Shown: positions 1-8,412, counted from the stretch's first letter. The stretch: 49,013 nucleotides of DNA from Prevotella pectinovora (GCF_000834015.1 NZ_JXQI01000073.1:1-49013), one strand, 5' to 3'. The notes: generated by a model not told the origin, from the sequence alone. A program made the numbers and translations.

Positions 1-134
1 AAACTTGTACATTTGGTCACAGCCATGGTCAGAAATCGCCAAACATTCACCCCTGAATATAAAATCTCAGCATAAATTGAAAATAATGGTCAAAACATTT
101 GGATATTAACATAGAAAGCGATTTGGGATAAAGC

Positions 135-165
135 TTGTATGTTTCAATAAATAATTGTATCTTTG
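135..165 (+). promoter_or_regulatory. Bacteroidota-type promoter ahead of the broken ATPase gene
   Basis: TTG at 135-137 and TATCTTTG at 158-165, separated by 20 bases, match the Bacteroidota -33/-7 pattern TTG-N(19-21)-TAnnTTTG. Transcription would start near 172, inside the tandem repeat at 165-229, and run into the disrupted gene at 249. Confidence 0.55.
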
Positions 166-229
166 TTGCGAAAAATCCATGAAAATCCGCAATACCGTTG
201 CGGAAAATCTATGAAAATCCGCAATATAA
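165..229. repeat. 33-bp tandem repeat, two copies
   Basis: Two imperfect copies of a unit of about 33 bases (165-196 and 197-229). Each begins GTTGCG and contains ATGAAAATCCGCAATA; the TTGCGG and CCGCAA ends are also inverted repeats. The array lies between the predicted promoter and the start of the broken ATPase gene, so it may be a leader or operator. Function unknown. Confidence 0.6.
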
Positions 230-248
230 ACGAACAAATACATAATGT

Positions 249-561
249 ATGATTGAACGTATATGCCATATTGACAAGGAGTTAGAGGATAGTATATTTT
301 TGTTTGGTGCCCGTCAGACAGGAAAAAGTACCTTTTTGCGTCAGAAATTTCCAGACAGTATATACATTGACTTGTTGGATACAACTATAAAGGGGCGCTT
401 CAGTCGTCGGCCTTCTCTGCTTTATGAAGACTTTCGCCTCTGATTATCCTGAAAGCAAACTGTTGATAGTTTCGTTAGATCCAATCAACAGAAAGATGGG
501 AGATGTAGAGTGTATCTATATCATTGATTTTTTCAGAAGACTTTGGAGCGAAGGTATATGA
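249..561 (+). pseudogene. Broken AAA ATPase gene (AAA_14/DUF4143-like)
   Basis: An N-terminal piece starts at 249 and reads about 58 residues with an intact-looking P-loop (FGARQTGKST). It then meets a second open piece in another frame (about 424-561, 45 residues, ending LWSEGI and a stop) whose sequence (SDYPESKLLIVSLDPINRK) resembles the tail of ATPases of this family. Whole members are around 380-400 residues, so most of the middle, including the Walker B motif and DUF4143 region, is gone. Seen directly: two short frames offset by one base. Inferred: an internal deletion left a non-functional scar. The promoter at 135-165 still stands. The family call rests on the P-loop context and is only moderately sure. 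Confidence 0.6.
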
Positions 562-585
562 TAATCTGTAGCACACAGTGTTGTC

Positions 586-650
586 TCTTTAACCCAAATC
601 GGTCATTAGGGCTTGCCTGGATTTTGTTTTTTAGAAGAGTGGATTTTGTT
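586..650. repeat. Left arm of a large inverted repeat (with 774-840)
   Basis: Contains the motif AACCCAAATCGGTCATTAGG (591-610) followed by a GCTTGCCTGGATTTTG tract and an AGAAGAGTGGATTTTG tract. The same string occurs inverted at about 774-840, so 586-840 could form a long imperfect hairpin. The gene-free stretch 562-1327 holds only such repeats. Confidence 0.6.
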
Positions 651-757
651 TGGCTTTTAATGAGTAATAGCGGGCTATTGCGAATTAAAAACAAGCAAAA
701 GACGCCTTATAAAAAGCAAAAGACTGCAAGCAGTTATTAAAATTATACATTAAACGG

Positions 758-777
758 CCTAATGACCGATTTGGGTT
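758..777 (+). repeat. 20-bp dispersed motif, consensus copy
   Basis: CCTAATGACCGATTTGGGTT, the copy used here as consensus. Other copies or clear variants: 591-610 (-), 821-845 (+, degenerate), 2087-2106 (+), 3278-3298 (+), 20255-20276 (+, degenerate), 25117-25131 (-), 25164-25183 (+), 34646-34665 (-), 42520-42539 (-), 42557-42573 (+). All are between genes or at gene ends. Confidence 0.75.
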
Positions 778-792
778 TAATCCAAATCCTCT

Positions 793-1015
793 CTTCTAAA
801 AGAGCAAAATCCAAGCAAGCCCTAACAACCGACCGATTGGGGGTTAAGTTGGTAGATATGAGTAAAAGGTGCAAATATCGCTGATTTTTAGTAAAAAACG
901 AGAATTTCTGAAAAACTGTCAGATTGTCTGGTTTTTCGTTGTAATATCCTGATAAACAAACAGTTAACTGTCTGGCAACTGTCAGCCAATTGTCTGGATG
1001 GTTTGCTGATGAAAG
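793..1015 (+). repeat. Long dispersed repeat, copy A (inverted partner at 34487-34690)
   Basis: About 200 bases here reappear in opposite orientation at 34487-34690. Shared blocks, in order: the CAAAATCCAAGCAAGCCCTAA tract, the 20-bp motif, a GTTAAGTTGG block, an ATATCGCTGATT block, a GAATTTCTGAAAAACTGTCAGATTGTC tract and a closing ATTGTCTGGATGGTTTGCTG block. Identity is high but not perfect. It has no convincing coding potential. It may be a non-autonomous mobile element or the remnant of an insertion. Confidence 0.7.
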
Positions 1016-1157
1016 GGCTGATAGTTGAATGTGTACAAGACTGTATCGCGGATACGCTTACTTACAATTATCAGATGAAAGGAATTCTGACGACAGGAAT
1101 GGCATGCGTTGGCAGAATTCTGAAAACAGGGATATGGGTATTACAACATCAACTTAT

Positions 1158-1254
1158 TGGGCATCCGTCTGACAGAAAATCTGCCCAACAGGGGCAAGCA
1201 CGTTGCCCATGATGGGCAAGCACGTTACCCCACATGGGCACGCTGCTTGCCCAT
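1158..1254 (+). repeat. 97-bp four-palindrome element, copy 1
   Basis: One 28-base palindrome (GGGCA ... TGCCC) is followed by three palindromes with a period of about 22-25 bases, each of the type GGGCAAGCACGTTGCCC. The element aligns almost without gaps to 33339-33434 and to the reverse complement of 22909-23005. A shared GAATTCTG-containing flank lies upstream of copies 1 and 2. It sits between the broken ATPase gene and the convergent gene ending at 1328. Long open frames crossing it are accidental. Confidence 0.8.
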
Positions 1255-1327
1255 TTTCTGTAGTTTTGATTACCCTTATTATATATATAAAAGTAATGAA
1301 GTCCAATGTCACGACAGGCGGAAATCG

Positions 1328-1978
1328 TCAGGCATAATAGTCGCGCAGCTGGGCGGCAAGTGCCGCGAGCTGTTCTATGCTGCCGTTGCCATAGCGCTGC
1401 CATATCTGCTGACAAGGCTGGAGCAGCGGCGTAACCATAAACTCCTGTCTGTTGAGATACGGATCGAGAATCTGATATACGTTGAGCACATCCTCCACTA
1501 CCCTTGCCTTCACGCCTATCAGCCGCGCCAGCTCCTCCACCTCTGGTGTGGACGCCACCATCGTAATCGGCGTGAGACGGAAATAGAGGTCGAGCACGAG
1601 GATGAGAGCCACCGGCGTGAGCGGTTCACAATGAGGAATCTGGCGGAAATCCTTCTCGAAAGTCTCCTTCACCTCCACCCCATCATAGAATGCCGAAGCG
1701 CAGGAGAATCCCATCATGCTCCTCACCTTGGCAGCGTCGGCACGCAACCGCCGGGGATTGTCCTTGTAGCGCTGCATCAAGCTGCTGAGAAACGGTGTGG
1801 CACCGTTGCGCAGGTCGAACATCTTCTCATATATAAAGGACGGCGGCAGATGCAGTTCGATGCTCAGATCCACCATCTGCCTGCTGTACATACGTTTCAG
1901 CCCTACGGGTTTGCGCATATACAGTTGCATCACCAGAAGCCAATAATCATCTTGCCAAAGAGAAGAAATGCCAGCCAT
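1328..1978 (-). CDS. Conserved-looking protein of unknown function, 216 aa
   Basis: The frame of 216 residues starts with MAGISSLWQDDYW and ends LRDYYA. It has no signal peptide, no clear membrane segment and no catalytic motif that I recognise; it looks soluble and mostly helical, with a leucine-rich segment near residues 120-140. Codon use resembles the neighbouring core genes, and a -7-type box (TAAGTTTG, minus strand, 2004-2011) lies just ahead of the start, so I take it as a real gene. It stands alone: kduD is transcribed away from it, and the 97-bp repeat element lies beyond its 3' end. The overlapping plus-strand frame at 1157-1993 is rejected as antisense. No function is proposed. Confidence 0.7.
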   Translation of the reverse strand: MAGISSLWQDDYWLLVMQLYMRKPVGLKRMYSRQMVDLSIELHLPPSFIYEKMFDLRNGATPFLSSLMQRYKDNPRRLRADAAKVRSMMGFSCASAFYDGVEVKETFEKDFRQIPHCEPLTPVALILVLDLYFRLTPITMVASTPEVEELARLIGVKARVVEDVLNVYQILDPYLNRQEFMVTPLLQPCQQIWQRYGNGSIEQLAALAAQLRDYYA

Positions 1979-2045
1979 AGTAGTATCATTTGATTAATTT
2001 CTGCAAACTTAAGAAAAAATGTGGAAACAAAAGAATTATTTTTCG

Positions 2046-2053
2046 TAACTTTG
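2046..2053 (+). promoter_or_regulatory. Possible -7 element facing kduD
   Basis: TAACTTTG fits TAnnTTTG, but no TTG stands 20 bases upstream (only GTGG). If used, the kduD transcript would have a leader of about 260 bases containing the 20-bp motif at 2087-2106. The gene-free stretch 1979-2315 holds nothing else I can name. Confidence 0.3.
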
Positions 2054-2315
2054 TGCGCTGATAATAATAATACCCGTTTTAAACGGCCTAATGACCGATT
2101 GGGGTTAAACAGCCACAAACGGTTATGAAAACAAGGATTTTCATATAACAAGCTTTACGAACCAAGATACTGCCGCCACAAGAGGGCAACAGAATGAAAA
2201 TAAGGAATATAAGACAAAACGGGTATTAGGGATACGGTCTTATTGCCTTTCAATAAAAACGACAAACTAAATAATACATATTCGATAAATAACAAACTAA
2301 CTAAAAAATACTAAT

Positions 2316-3119
2316 ATGGATACATTCTCAAAGAATTTCTCCCTTGAGGGCAAGGTAGCTCTCGTTACGGGAGCAGCCTACGGTATCGGTTTCGCCATTG
2401 CCGAGGCTTACGCAAAGGCAGGTGCGAAGATTGCCTTCAACTGCCGTTCACAGCATCATATGGACCAGGCTCTCGCCGACTACAAGGCTAAGGGCATCGA
2501 AGCAAAGGGCTACATCTGCGACGTTACGAATGAGGAGGAGGTGAAGAAGATGGTTGCCGACATAGAGAAGGAACTTGGCGTCATCGACATCCTCGTGAAC
2601 AACGCCGGCATCATCAAGCGCATCCCTATGACAGAGATGAGCGTGGAGGATTTCCGCCAGGTTGTCGACATCGACCTCAATGCTCCATTCATCGTGTCGA
2701 AGGCCGTTATCCCCGGAATGATAAAGAAGGGCCACGGCAAGATCATCAACATCTGCTCAATGATGAGCGAACTGGGTCGTGAGACTGTTTCTGCATACGC
2801 TGCTGCAAAGGGCGGACTGAAGATGCTCACCCGCAACATCTGCTCTGAGTTCGGCGAGCACAACATCCAGTGCAACGGTATCGGCCCGGGCTATATCGCC
2901 ACTCCACAGACCGCTCCGCTGCGCGAGCGTCAGGCTGACGGCAGCCGCCATCCTTTCGACAGCTTCATCATCAGCAAGACTCCTGCCGCACGCTGGGGAA
3001 CTCCAGAGGACTTGATGGGTCCTGCCGTATTCCTCGCTTCTGATGCCAGCGACTTCGTAAACGGTCACGTGCTCTACGTTGACGGTGGTATCCTGGCTTA
3101 TATCGGCAAGCAGCCTTGA
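2316..3119 (+). CDS. kduD: Short-chain dehydrogenase, gluconate 5-dehydrogenase / KduD type
   Basis: A 267-residue classical SDR oxidoreductase, the usual length. It shows the NAD(P)-binding TGAAYGIG (18-25), NNAG (95-98) and the catalytic triad Ser148, Tyr161, Lys165 (YAAAK), plus the PGYIATP segment after the active site. Its closest resemblance is to the group called gluconate 5-dehydrogenase or 2-dehydro-3-deoxy-D-gluconate 5-dehydrogenase, soluble enzymes in hexuronate and pectin breakdown that interconvert keto sugar acids with NAD(P)H. SDR substrates cannot be fixed from sequence alone, and no kduI or other uronate gene is adjacent, so the substrate is an inference. A strong hairpin terminator follows at 3214-3266, and copies of the 20-bp motif stand on both sides of this single-gene unit. 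Confidence 0.85.
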   Translation: MDTFSKNFSLEGKVALVTGAAYGIGFAIAEAYAKAGAKIAFNCRSQHHMDQALADYKAKGIEAKGYICDVTNEEEVKKMVADIEKELGVIDILVNNAGIIKRIPMTEMSVEDFRQVVDIDLNAPFIVSKAVIPGMIKKGHGKIINICSMMSELGRETVSAYAAAKGGLKMLTRNICSEFGEHNIQCNGIGPGYIATPQTAPLRERQADGSRHPFDSFIISKTPAARWGTPEDLMGPAVFLASDASDFVNGHVLYVDGGILAYIGKQP

Positions 3120-3213
3120 TATGCTGACGACAGAAGGAACACGGCCGTAAAAATATCACTCCCCCACCCTGTGTGTGTCTCTCTCTGAGACCTGTCTGGG
3201 GAAATAGAAAATA

Positions 3214-3266
3214 AATGCGCCTCAAGCATCTTTGTCATCGACAAGAGCTTGAGGCGCATTGTTTTT
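3214..3266 (+). terminator. Rho-independent terminator after kduD
   Basis: A perfect 14-bp stem (AATGCGCCTCAAGC, 3214-3227, with 3247-3260) and a 19-base loop are followed by GTTTTT at 3261-3266. It lies between convergent kduD and the methyltransferase gene and may serve both. Confidence 0.85.
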
Positions 3267-3277
3267 CTTTCAAACGG

Positions 3278-3298
3278 CATAATGACCGATTTGGGGTT
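3278..3298 (+). repeat. 20-bp dispersed motif at the methyltransferase stop codon
   Basis: CATAATGACCGATTTGGGGTT runs up to and into the TAA (minus strand, 3297-3299) of the O-methyltransferase gene. With the copy at 2087-2106 it brackets kduD in direct orientation. Confidence 0.65.
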
Positions 3299-3932
3299 AT
3301 GGTTTCTTGTATATCAGCGTGAGTCCGTCGCGCAGCGGCAGCATCACACGCTCCACTCTGGGGTCGCGCGCCACGAAGTCATTGAATGCCTCAATGCCGT
3401 GTGTCTGCTTGTCCTTGTCGTAGGCGTGGTCCACCACATGTCCGTCCCACAGTGTGTTGTCGGCAAGGATGAATCCTCCGGGTCTGAGCAGCGAGAGCAC
3501 CATCTCATACGACTCCATATACGTGCGCTTGTCGCCGTCAACAAATGCCATGTCGAACTCCACTCCGAGCTTGGGAGCCTCGGTCATTGCATCGCCGATG
3601 ATGAAGCGTATCTTGTCGGCGACTGCCGACTGCTCTATCCAGGGACGCGTGAAGTCTTCCTGCTCGTCGTTTATCTCGAAGGTATACACCATTCCTCCCT
3701 CTTCCAGTCCTTCTGCCAGACAGATGGCGCTATAGCCGCTGAAGGTGCCTATCTCGAGGATGTTCTTCGGACGGATCATCCTCACGAGCATCTTCAGCAC
3801 CCTACCCTGCAGATGTCCGCTCGCCATGCGTCCATGCAGCAGATGGATATTGGTGGCGCGGTATAGGCGATACAGATAATCGCCCTCCGGGTCGCTATGA
3901 TCGAGGATATACTTTTCTATTTCTGAATTCAT
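3297..3932 (-). CDS. SAM-dependent O-methyltransferase (TrmR/YrrM-like, COMT superfamily)
   Basis: A 211-residue class I methyltransferase with the SAM-binding motif LEIGTFSGYSA near residues 58-68, an acidic Glu after strand beta2 (TFEIN), FVDGDK near 131-136 and ADNTLWDG, the signature of the cation-dependent COMT/CCoAOMT-like family. Bacterial members of this length include TrmR, which methylates 5-hydroxyuridine at position 34 of tRNAs. A U32 protein of the kind that makes this 5-hydroxyuridine is also in the window (38346), which supports a tRNA role without proving it. It is the last gene of the minus-strand series ychF-lgt-lipoprotein-methyltransferase, 22 bases after the lipoprotein gene. 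Alternative: a small-molecule O-methyltransferase. Confidence 0.85.
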   Translation of the reverse strand: MNSEIEKYILDHSDPEGDYLYRLYRATNIHLLHGRMASGHLQGRVLKMLVRMIRPKNILEIGTFSGYSAICLAEGLEEGGMVYTFEINDEQEDFTRPWIEQSAVADKIRFIIGDAMTEAPKLGVEFDMAFVDGDKRTYMESYEMVLSLLRPGGFILADNTLWDGHVVDHAYDKDKQTHGIEAFNDFVARDPRVERVMLPLRDGLTLIYKKP

Positions 3933-3954
3933 TGTCCAATCTGAGTGATGATAC

Positions 3955-4791
3955 TTACAGCATCTTCAGCACCTCAGCATTGAGGTATGGCTTGATTTTG
4001 CTGAATGGCACGATGAATCTCACGCAGCCTGCGGCATAAGAAAACAGTTCGTATGGCTGATAGATAATCATTACGCCCTCCTTGGTGAGATACGGTGCTG
4101 TTTTTGGCAGCGGCAGGAAATCCACTGTGCAATCGGCTCCCACTATCATACTCTGCAGTTCATCATCGGACATTCTCTTGCCGTCGAACTCCTGGAAATA
4201 GTCTTTCATTCCCTCTTTGAGAATGGTGTTGAAAGATCTGTCGCCATAGACAGACTGTTTCAGTATCTCGCTGCCGAAGCGTCTGCCGTCGCTCTTGCGG
4301 AACGTCATGCCGCTCATGTTGCCTATGCCGTGGGCACCGCCAAGATACTGGTAGATGCCGCAGGTGTAGGTCACGTATTTGTCTGTCTCACAGTCTTTTC
4401 TGATATCCGCGCTCCACGACACCATCTGGTCGGCGTCAAGTCCCAGTTCCTCGATGTTGGCATTGAGATATTTCTTCGTGTCTGCCACATAATGCTGCAA
4501 CAGCGAATCCTTGTTTCCGAGCGATCCCATGTAAGTGGCTCCGAGCTGCTCACTGATATATTCGGCAATGGAGTTTTTGAGATACTGATTGCCGGCAGTG
4601 GGGTAGTCGAAGACTATTCTTATCTCCATCCTCTTGTCGCTATGGTTGTATACCACAGAGTCTGTCTGCAACTGCTCATTGGCGACAACCTTGTCTGTCT
4701 GCAACTGCTCACTGGCAGTAGCCTTGTTTCCGCTGCAAGAGAACATGGCCAATGTGGCCAAAGCTCCCAGAATAATGCCTTTTGTTTTCAT
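3955..4791 (-). CDS. Lipoprotein with DUF3298/RsiV-like domain
   Basis: A 278-residue protein with a lipoprotein signal peptide: charged start (MKTKG), hydrophobic stretch and lipobox AMFSC with Cys19 as the lipidated residue. The C-terminal half contains YLGGAHGIGNMSGMTFR and a RFG segment typical of DUF3298, a domain found in the anti-sigma factor RsiV and in many Bacteroidota lipoproteins. No cytoplasmic domain or sigma-factor gene accompanies it, so it is probably a periplasm-facing lipoprotein and not an anti-sigma factor. Just after the lipid anchor an 11-residue unit (around EQLQTD) is duplicated by a 33-bp tandem repeat (4660-4725), which should lengthen the flexible tether. It lies 80 bases downstream of lgt, the enzyme that would lipidate it. 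Confidence 0.8.
   Translation of the reverse strand: MKTKGIILGALATLAMFSCSGNKATASEQLQTDKVVANEQLQTDSVVYNHSDKRMEIRIVFDYPTAGNQYLKNSIAEYISEQLGATYMGSLGNKDSLLQHYVADTKKYLNANIEELGLDADQMVSWSADIRKDCETDKYVTYTCGIYQYLGGAHGIGNMSGMTFRKSDGRRFGSEILKQSVYGDRSFNTILKEGMKDYFQEFDGKRMSDDELQSMIVGADCTVDFLPLPKTAPYLTKEGVMIIYQPYELFSYAAGCVRFIVPFSKIKPYLNAEVLKML
4660..4725. repeat. 33-bp in-frame tandem repeat inside the lipoprotein gene
   Basis: Two 33-base copies (4660-4692, 4693-4725), each starting GTCTGTCTGCAACTGCTCA on the plus strand. The length is a multiple of three, so copy-number change would keep the frame and only alter the tether. Confidence 0.75.
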
Positions 4792-4871
4792 AATTGTTTT
4801 TTTTAGATCAATAATAGTGGCAGCATGTCTTGCCAGACTGTACAGCCCAAAGGGTTATCTGGTGTTGGGGA

Positions 4872-5711
4872 TCATACTTTCTGTGCCAGCCATGTCATCC
4901 ATTTCCCGCCTTTCATACACAATATGCCGATTACGACAAACGGTATCGACAGCAGCTGTCCCATGTCGAGTGGGAGAGAGGCCTCGAAAGCCTCCTGCAC
5001 CTCCTTGGTGTATTCTATGAAGAAGCGTGCCGTGAAGATATATGTGAGACAGAGTCCGAAGAAGAATCCCGTGCCCACCTTCTGCGGAGATTTTCTGTAG
5101 AAATACAGTCCGATGACAAACAGCAGCGCATAGGCTATCGCCTCATACAGCTGCCCCGGGTGTCTTGGCTGCATGTCCACCTGCTGGAACACGAATGCCC
5201 ATGGCACATCGGTCACTTTTCCTATTATCTCCGAGTTCATCAGGTTGCCAAGCCTTATGAAACACGCCGTTATAGGCGTTGCTATGGCGATGTTGTCGAG
5301 CACCGTCCATAGGTTCAGCTTCGTCTTCCTGACGTATAGCAGCAGCGTGATGATGAGTCCTATCGTTCCGCCGTGGCTTGCCAGTCCGGCATATCCCGTA
5401 AAGCGCCATCCTCCGTCGGGCAGGAAGCGTATGGGTATCAACATCTCCACCATGTGCTGGCCTGAGGAGAGAAAATAGTCCGGTTCATAAAACAGACAGT
5501 GTCCGAGTCGTGCGCCGATGAGTATTCCGAGGAAGCAGTATATGAAGAGCGGTTCGAAGAGCGTCTCCTTGATTTTCTGCTGTATATACAGGCGCCTCAC
5601 TATGAAGTATGCCGCCAGGAGTCCTATCAGCCAGCACAGGGCATACCAGCGCATGGCGAAGGAACCTATCCTGAAGGCCTCTATGCTTGGGTTCCAGTCA
5701 ATGAAAAGCAT
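4872..5711 (-). CDS. lgt: Prolipoprotein diacylglyceryl transferase Lgt
   Basis: A 279-residue inner-membrane protein with about seven membrane segments, the normal length. It transfers a diacylglyceryl group from phosphatidylglycerol to the lipobox cysteine of prolipoproteins, the first step of lipoprotein maturation. Conserved features seen: ASHGGTIG with His113, the RLGN...NSE block (Arg153, Asn156, Asn159, Glu161) and RHPGQLYE at 183-190. The start at 5711 is the first Met of the conserved N-terminal region. It follows ychF by 75 bases; in that gap lie four 9-bp GTCAACTCG-type units reading toward lgt. The neighbouring downstream gene encodes a lipoprotein. Confidence 0.95.
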   Translation of the reverse strand: MLFIDWNPSIEAFRIGSFAMRWYALCWLIGLLAAYFIVRRLYIQQKIKETLFEPLFIYCFLGILIGARLGHCLFYEPDYFLSSGQHMVEMLIPIRFLPDGGWRFTGYAGLASHGGTIGLIITLLLYVRKTKLNLWTVLDNIAIATPITACFIRLGNLMNSEIIGKVTDVPWAFVFQQVDMQPRHPGQLYEAIAYALLFVIGLYFYRKSPQKVGTGFFFGLCLTYIFTARFFIEYTKEVQEAFEASLPLDMGQLLSIPFVVIGILCMKGGKWMTWLAQKV

Positions 5712-5745
5712 TTTCTATTTTTTATTCACATGTCGTTGACATGCT

Positions 5746-5780
5746 ACGAGTTGACGAGTTGACAAGTTGACGAGTTGACG
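5746..5780 (-). repeat. 9-bp tandem array upstream of lgt
   Basis: Read on the minus strand it is four units of the form GTCAACTCG/GTCAACTTG in a row, in the gap between ychF and lgt. The same unit in the same orientation relative to the next gene occurs ahead of rdgB (12935-12993) and the glycosyltransferase at 46017 (45970-46001). Confidence 0.75.
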
Positions 5781-5786
5781 GGGCGT

Positions 5787-6887
5787 CTACACGTTGAATC
5801 TGAAATGCATGATGTCGCCATCCTGCACCACATACTCCTTGCCTTCGATGCCGAGCTTTCCGGCTTCTCTCACGGCTGCCTCTGATCCATACTGGATATA
5901 GTCGGCATATTTTATCACCTCTGCACGGATGAAACCTTTCTCGAAGTCGGTGTGTATCACTCCTGCACACTGTGGCGCCTTCCATCCCTTGTGGTATGTC
6001 CATGCCTTTACCTCCATCTCTCCGGCGGTGATGAAAGTCTCGAGGTTGAGCAGCGAGTAGGCTTTCTTGATGAGTCGGTTCACACCACTCTCTTCCAGTC
6101 CGAGCTCGTCGAGGAACATCTTCTTGTCTTCGTATGTCTCCAGTCCGGCGATGTCTTCCTCTGTCTTTCCGGCTATCACGAGAGTCTCCGCTCCTTCTTC
6201 CTTGGCGATATCTTCGATGCGCTTTGAGTATTCGTTGCCTGTCTTGGCGGCAGTCTCGTCAACGTTGCATACGTAGAGCACAGGCTTTGCGGTGAGCAGG
6301 AAGAGGTTGCGTGCTGCTTCCTGTTCCTCCTTAGAGTCGAATTCCACGGTGCGTGCGTTCTTTCCCTGCTCCAGGGCTGCCTTGTAAGCCTCGAGCACAC
6401 CCACTTCCACCTTGGCATCTTTGTTTCCTGCCTGTGCCACCTTCTGCTGCTTGCCCAGTCGCGCCTCAATGGTCTCCAGGTCTTTGAGCTGCAGCTCGGT
6501 GTCGATTATCTCCTTGTCGCGCACGGGGTCTATCGTCCCGTCAACGTGTGTGATGTTGTCGTCGTCGAAACAGCGCAGCACGTGGATGATGGCGTCGGTC
6601 TCACGGATGTTTCCGAGGAATTTGTTTCCGAGTCCTTCGCCCTTGCTTGCTCCCTTCACGAGTCCGGCGATGTCTACTATCTCGCAGGTTGCCGGCACGA
6701 TGCGTCCGGGGTGTACTATCTCGGCGAGCTTCGTGAGTCGCTCGTCGGGCACGGTGATAACACCGACGTTAGGTTCTATAGTACAGAAAGGGAAGTTTGC
6801 CGCCTGTGCCTTAGCGCTTGAGAGGCAGTTGAAAAGAGTGGACTTTCCCACGTTAGGGAGTCCAACGATACCACATTTTAGTGCCAT
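5787..6887 (-). CDS. ychF: Redox-regulated ATPase YchF (OLA1 family)
   Basis: A 366-residue Obg-related P-loop protein of normal length. G1 motif GLPNVGKST is at residues 8-16, the G3-like motif is DIAGLVKGASKGEG, and in place of the GTP-specifying NKxD it has CNVDE, as expected for YchF, which prefers ATP. A coiled-coil insertion (about residues 125-175) and a C-terminal TGS domain (about 280-366, ending HFRFNV) complete the family layout. YchF is a soluble ribosome-associated protein linked to oxidative stress and translation. It is first in the series ychF-lgt-lipoprotein-methyltransferase. A -7-like box (TATATTTG, minus strand, 7093-7100) could start a long leader; no clear -33 accompanies it. 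Confidence 0.95.
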   Translation of the reverse strand: MALKCGIVGLPNVGKSTLFNCLSSAKAQAANFPFCTIEPNVGVITVPDERLTKLAEIVHPGRIVPATCEIVDIAGLVKGASKGEGLGNKFLGNIRETDAIIHVLRCFDDDNITHVDGTIDPVRDKEIIDTELQLKDLETIEARLGKQQKVAQAGNKDAKVEVGVLEAYKAALEQGKNARTVEFDSKEEQEAARNLFLLTAKPVLYVCNVDETAAKTGNEYSKRIEDIAKEEGAETLVIAGKTEEDIAGLETYEDKKMFLDELGLEESGVNRLIKKAYSLLNLETFITAGEMEVKAWTYHKGWKAPQCAGVIHTDFEKGFIRAEVIKYADYIQYGSEAAVREAGKLGIEGKEYVVQDGDIMHFRFNV

Positions 6888-6923
6888 GTCTTAGTTTTAT
6901 ATTTATTCTTTTATTGTTTTCTG

Positions 6924-6986
6924 AAAAAAAACATTATCACCCTGCCCCTTATTCCGGAATTGGCATCCGGCAATGGGGGAGGGCAG
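6924..6986 (-). terminator. Probable terminator downstream of the AAA ATPase gene
   Basis: Read on the minus strand, an imperfect GC-rich hairpin (CTGCCC ... GGGCAG arms, 6944-6986) is followed after a few bases by eight T (6924-6931). It lies in the gene-free stretch 6888-7229, which also holds a weak GTCAACTCG-type pair at 7028-7052 and the possible ychF -7 box. Confidence 0.5.
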
Positions 6987-7229
6987 AGCTTGCAAACAGC
7001 GACTGTATGGGCAAATGAAAATATCCGTGTCAACTCGTTTCCTCGTCAACCCGAATGCCCGTCTGCCGTCTTCTGTTTTTACTATCAATCTGCAAATATA
7101 AGAATTTTACACTCAACGGACGCATAATTTCGAGAAAACTGTTTGCCGCAGGCATATATTTCATTAAATTTTGCATTCTACGAGTGTAAAAAGGGATGTT
7201 TCATTTCTGCCTGCGCATGGTATGCCTGA

Positions 7230-8354
7230 TCATAATCCTCTGAGCCAGACTCCGAAGAAGCGGTCGTACACGATATATCCTTTGTCTGAAAGATATACAT
7301 ACTCTTCGTCAGCAAGATATTTCAAGGCTCTCTGCACGCTACTTGCCGTCTTGAGCTGATGCCTGCTGATGAATGGTCCCGACATAGGTTCCGCCACGCT
7401 GCCTTCCCTCGCTATCGCCAGCAGAAGGTTTGCCTGGTTAGCTGTGAGCAGATGGAACAGGCGTTTGTAGTCTTCTTCTTCTGACAGTATTATCTGACGC
7501 ACCACCTCGTCCAGTTTCTTACGGGTTACTTCCATGTCGGAGAGACGGTAGAGGCGGTTCATCACTGCCTGTATATACCATGTCACTCCATCCACGCTGT
7601 CGTAGATATCATGGAAAAATTCCGGTGAGATGGAAACGTTTTTCTCTCTCAACTTATCCTCTGCAAAGGCAAAATAAACAGCCTCGTCGAGGGTATGCAG
7701 GCTCAATTTCTCCGTACTTCTGTAGAAGGGATGCTTTGGTGAATTGAACATTTCCATCATCATGTGCAAACGGCTTCCGGAAAATATGAAGCGGGCGTTG
7801 CTCATAGTCTGGATATGGGTGCGCAAGAGTGCTTCTACGTTTTTCTCAGGATATTCCAACACCTGCTGAAACTCATCGAAGGCAATGTAGCAACAGCGTT
7901 TTGACTGGGCTATATATGAGAATATCTCGTCGAGAGTGGATTCCGACGACTGTGGTGAGAAACTGAGCGACACCTGAGGAAGGCCGGTCATGAAGTCGGT
8001 AGACATCGTGATTTGACTACCCTTGAAAACCTTTGTTATCGCATTCTCGGCTTTCTGTAGCGGCGTGTCGAGTTTGCCGACTATCGCCTTGGCGAATGTC
8101 TGCACGAAATCATACAAAGAATTGGTGGCATAGATATCAATATAGAAGCAGACGGCATCGTTGTCCATCTCCTTTATCTTATGAAACACATGACGTATAA
8201 GACCTGTCTTGCCATACCTTCTCGGACTCATAAGGGTGAGATTGCAGCCATTTGTCAACGATGATATAATGTCTTCGCTCTCTTTCTTACGGTCGCAGAA
8301 ATACTCTGGTCCTTCGTATCCATACAACAAAAAAGGATTGTCTATCTTTCTCAT
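7230..8354 (-). CDS. AAA ATPase, archaeal-ATPase (ATPase_2)-like, with C-terminal winged-helix-like region
   Basis: About 374 residues from ATG at 8354; an in-frame ATG at 8381 would add nine residues, but it lies inside a palindromic repeat near the predicted transcription start, so I prefer 8354. Seen: an opening DNPFLLYGYEGPEYFCDR block, P-loop SPRRYGKT, Walker B CCYIAFDEFQ and a sensor-like FIFSGSR segment. The final third (QANLLLAIAREG ... SSVQRALKYLADEEYVYLSDKGYIVYDRFFGVWL) reads like a winged helix. Proteins of this layout are common in Bacteroidota, often in multiple copies, with mostly unknown roles. It stands alone with its own promoter (8413-8443), terminator and possible operator (8373-8405). 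Confidence 0.8.
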   Translation of the reverse strand: MRKIDNPFLLYGYEGPEYFCDRKKESEDIISSLTNGCNLTLMSPRRYGKTGLIRHVFHKIKEMDNDAVCFYIDIYATNSLYDFVQTFAKAIVGKLDTPLQKAENAITKVFKGSQITMSTDFMTGLPQVSLSFSPQSSESTLDEIFSYIAQSKRCCYIAFDEFQQVLEYPEKNVEALLRTHIQTMSNARFIFSGSRLHMMMEMFNSPKHPFYRSTEKLSLHTLDEAVYFAFAEDKLREKNVSISPEFFHDIYDSVDGVTWYIQAVMNRLYRLSDMEVTRKKLDEVVRQIILSEEEDYKRLFHLLTANQANLLLAIAREGSVAEPMSGPFISRHQLKTASSVQRALKYLADEEYVYLSDKGYIVYDRFFGVWLRGL

Positions 8355-8372
8355 AACCAACGTTTTGTTATC

Positions 8373-8405
8373 ATTACGCATTTTGCGTTACGCATTTTGC
8401 GTAAT
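8373..8405 (-). promoter_or_regulatory. Double palindrome over the AAA ATPase transcription start
   Basis: Two tandem, overlapping copies of TTACGCATTTTGCGTAA-like palindromes with a 14-bp repeat step. They begin just downstream of the predicted -7 box (8413-8420) and cover the expected transcription start and an upstream ATG, as an autoregulatory operator would. Confidence 0.5.
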
Positions 8406-8412
8406 CACTTTG

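Noticed and set aside
1188..1254. CRISPR-like short repeats
   Set aside because: The 22-25-base units are directly adjacent, internally palindromic and without unique spacers, and no cas gene is near.
1157..1993. Open frame of 278 residues on the plus strand
   Set aside because: It is antisense to the 216-residue gene at 1328-1978, and its first part is translated palindromic repeat; composition (rich in His, Arg, Leu) is that of a shadow frame.
3955..4791. Anti-sigma factor RsiV
   Set aside because: Only the extracytoplasmic DUF3298 part is present behind a lipobox; there is no cytoplasmic anti-sigma domain and no sigma-factor gene.
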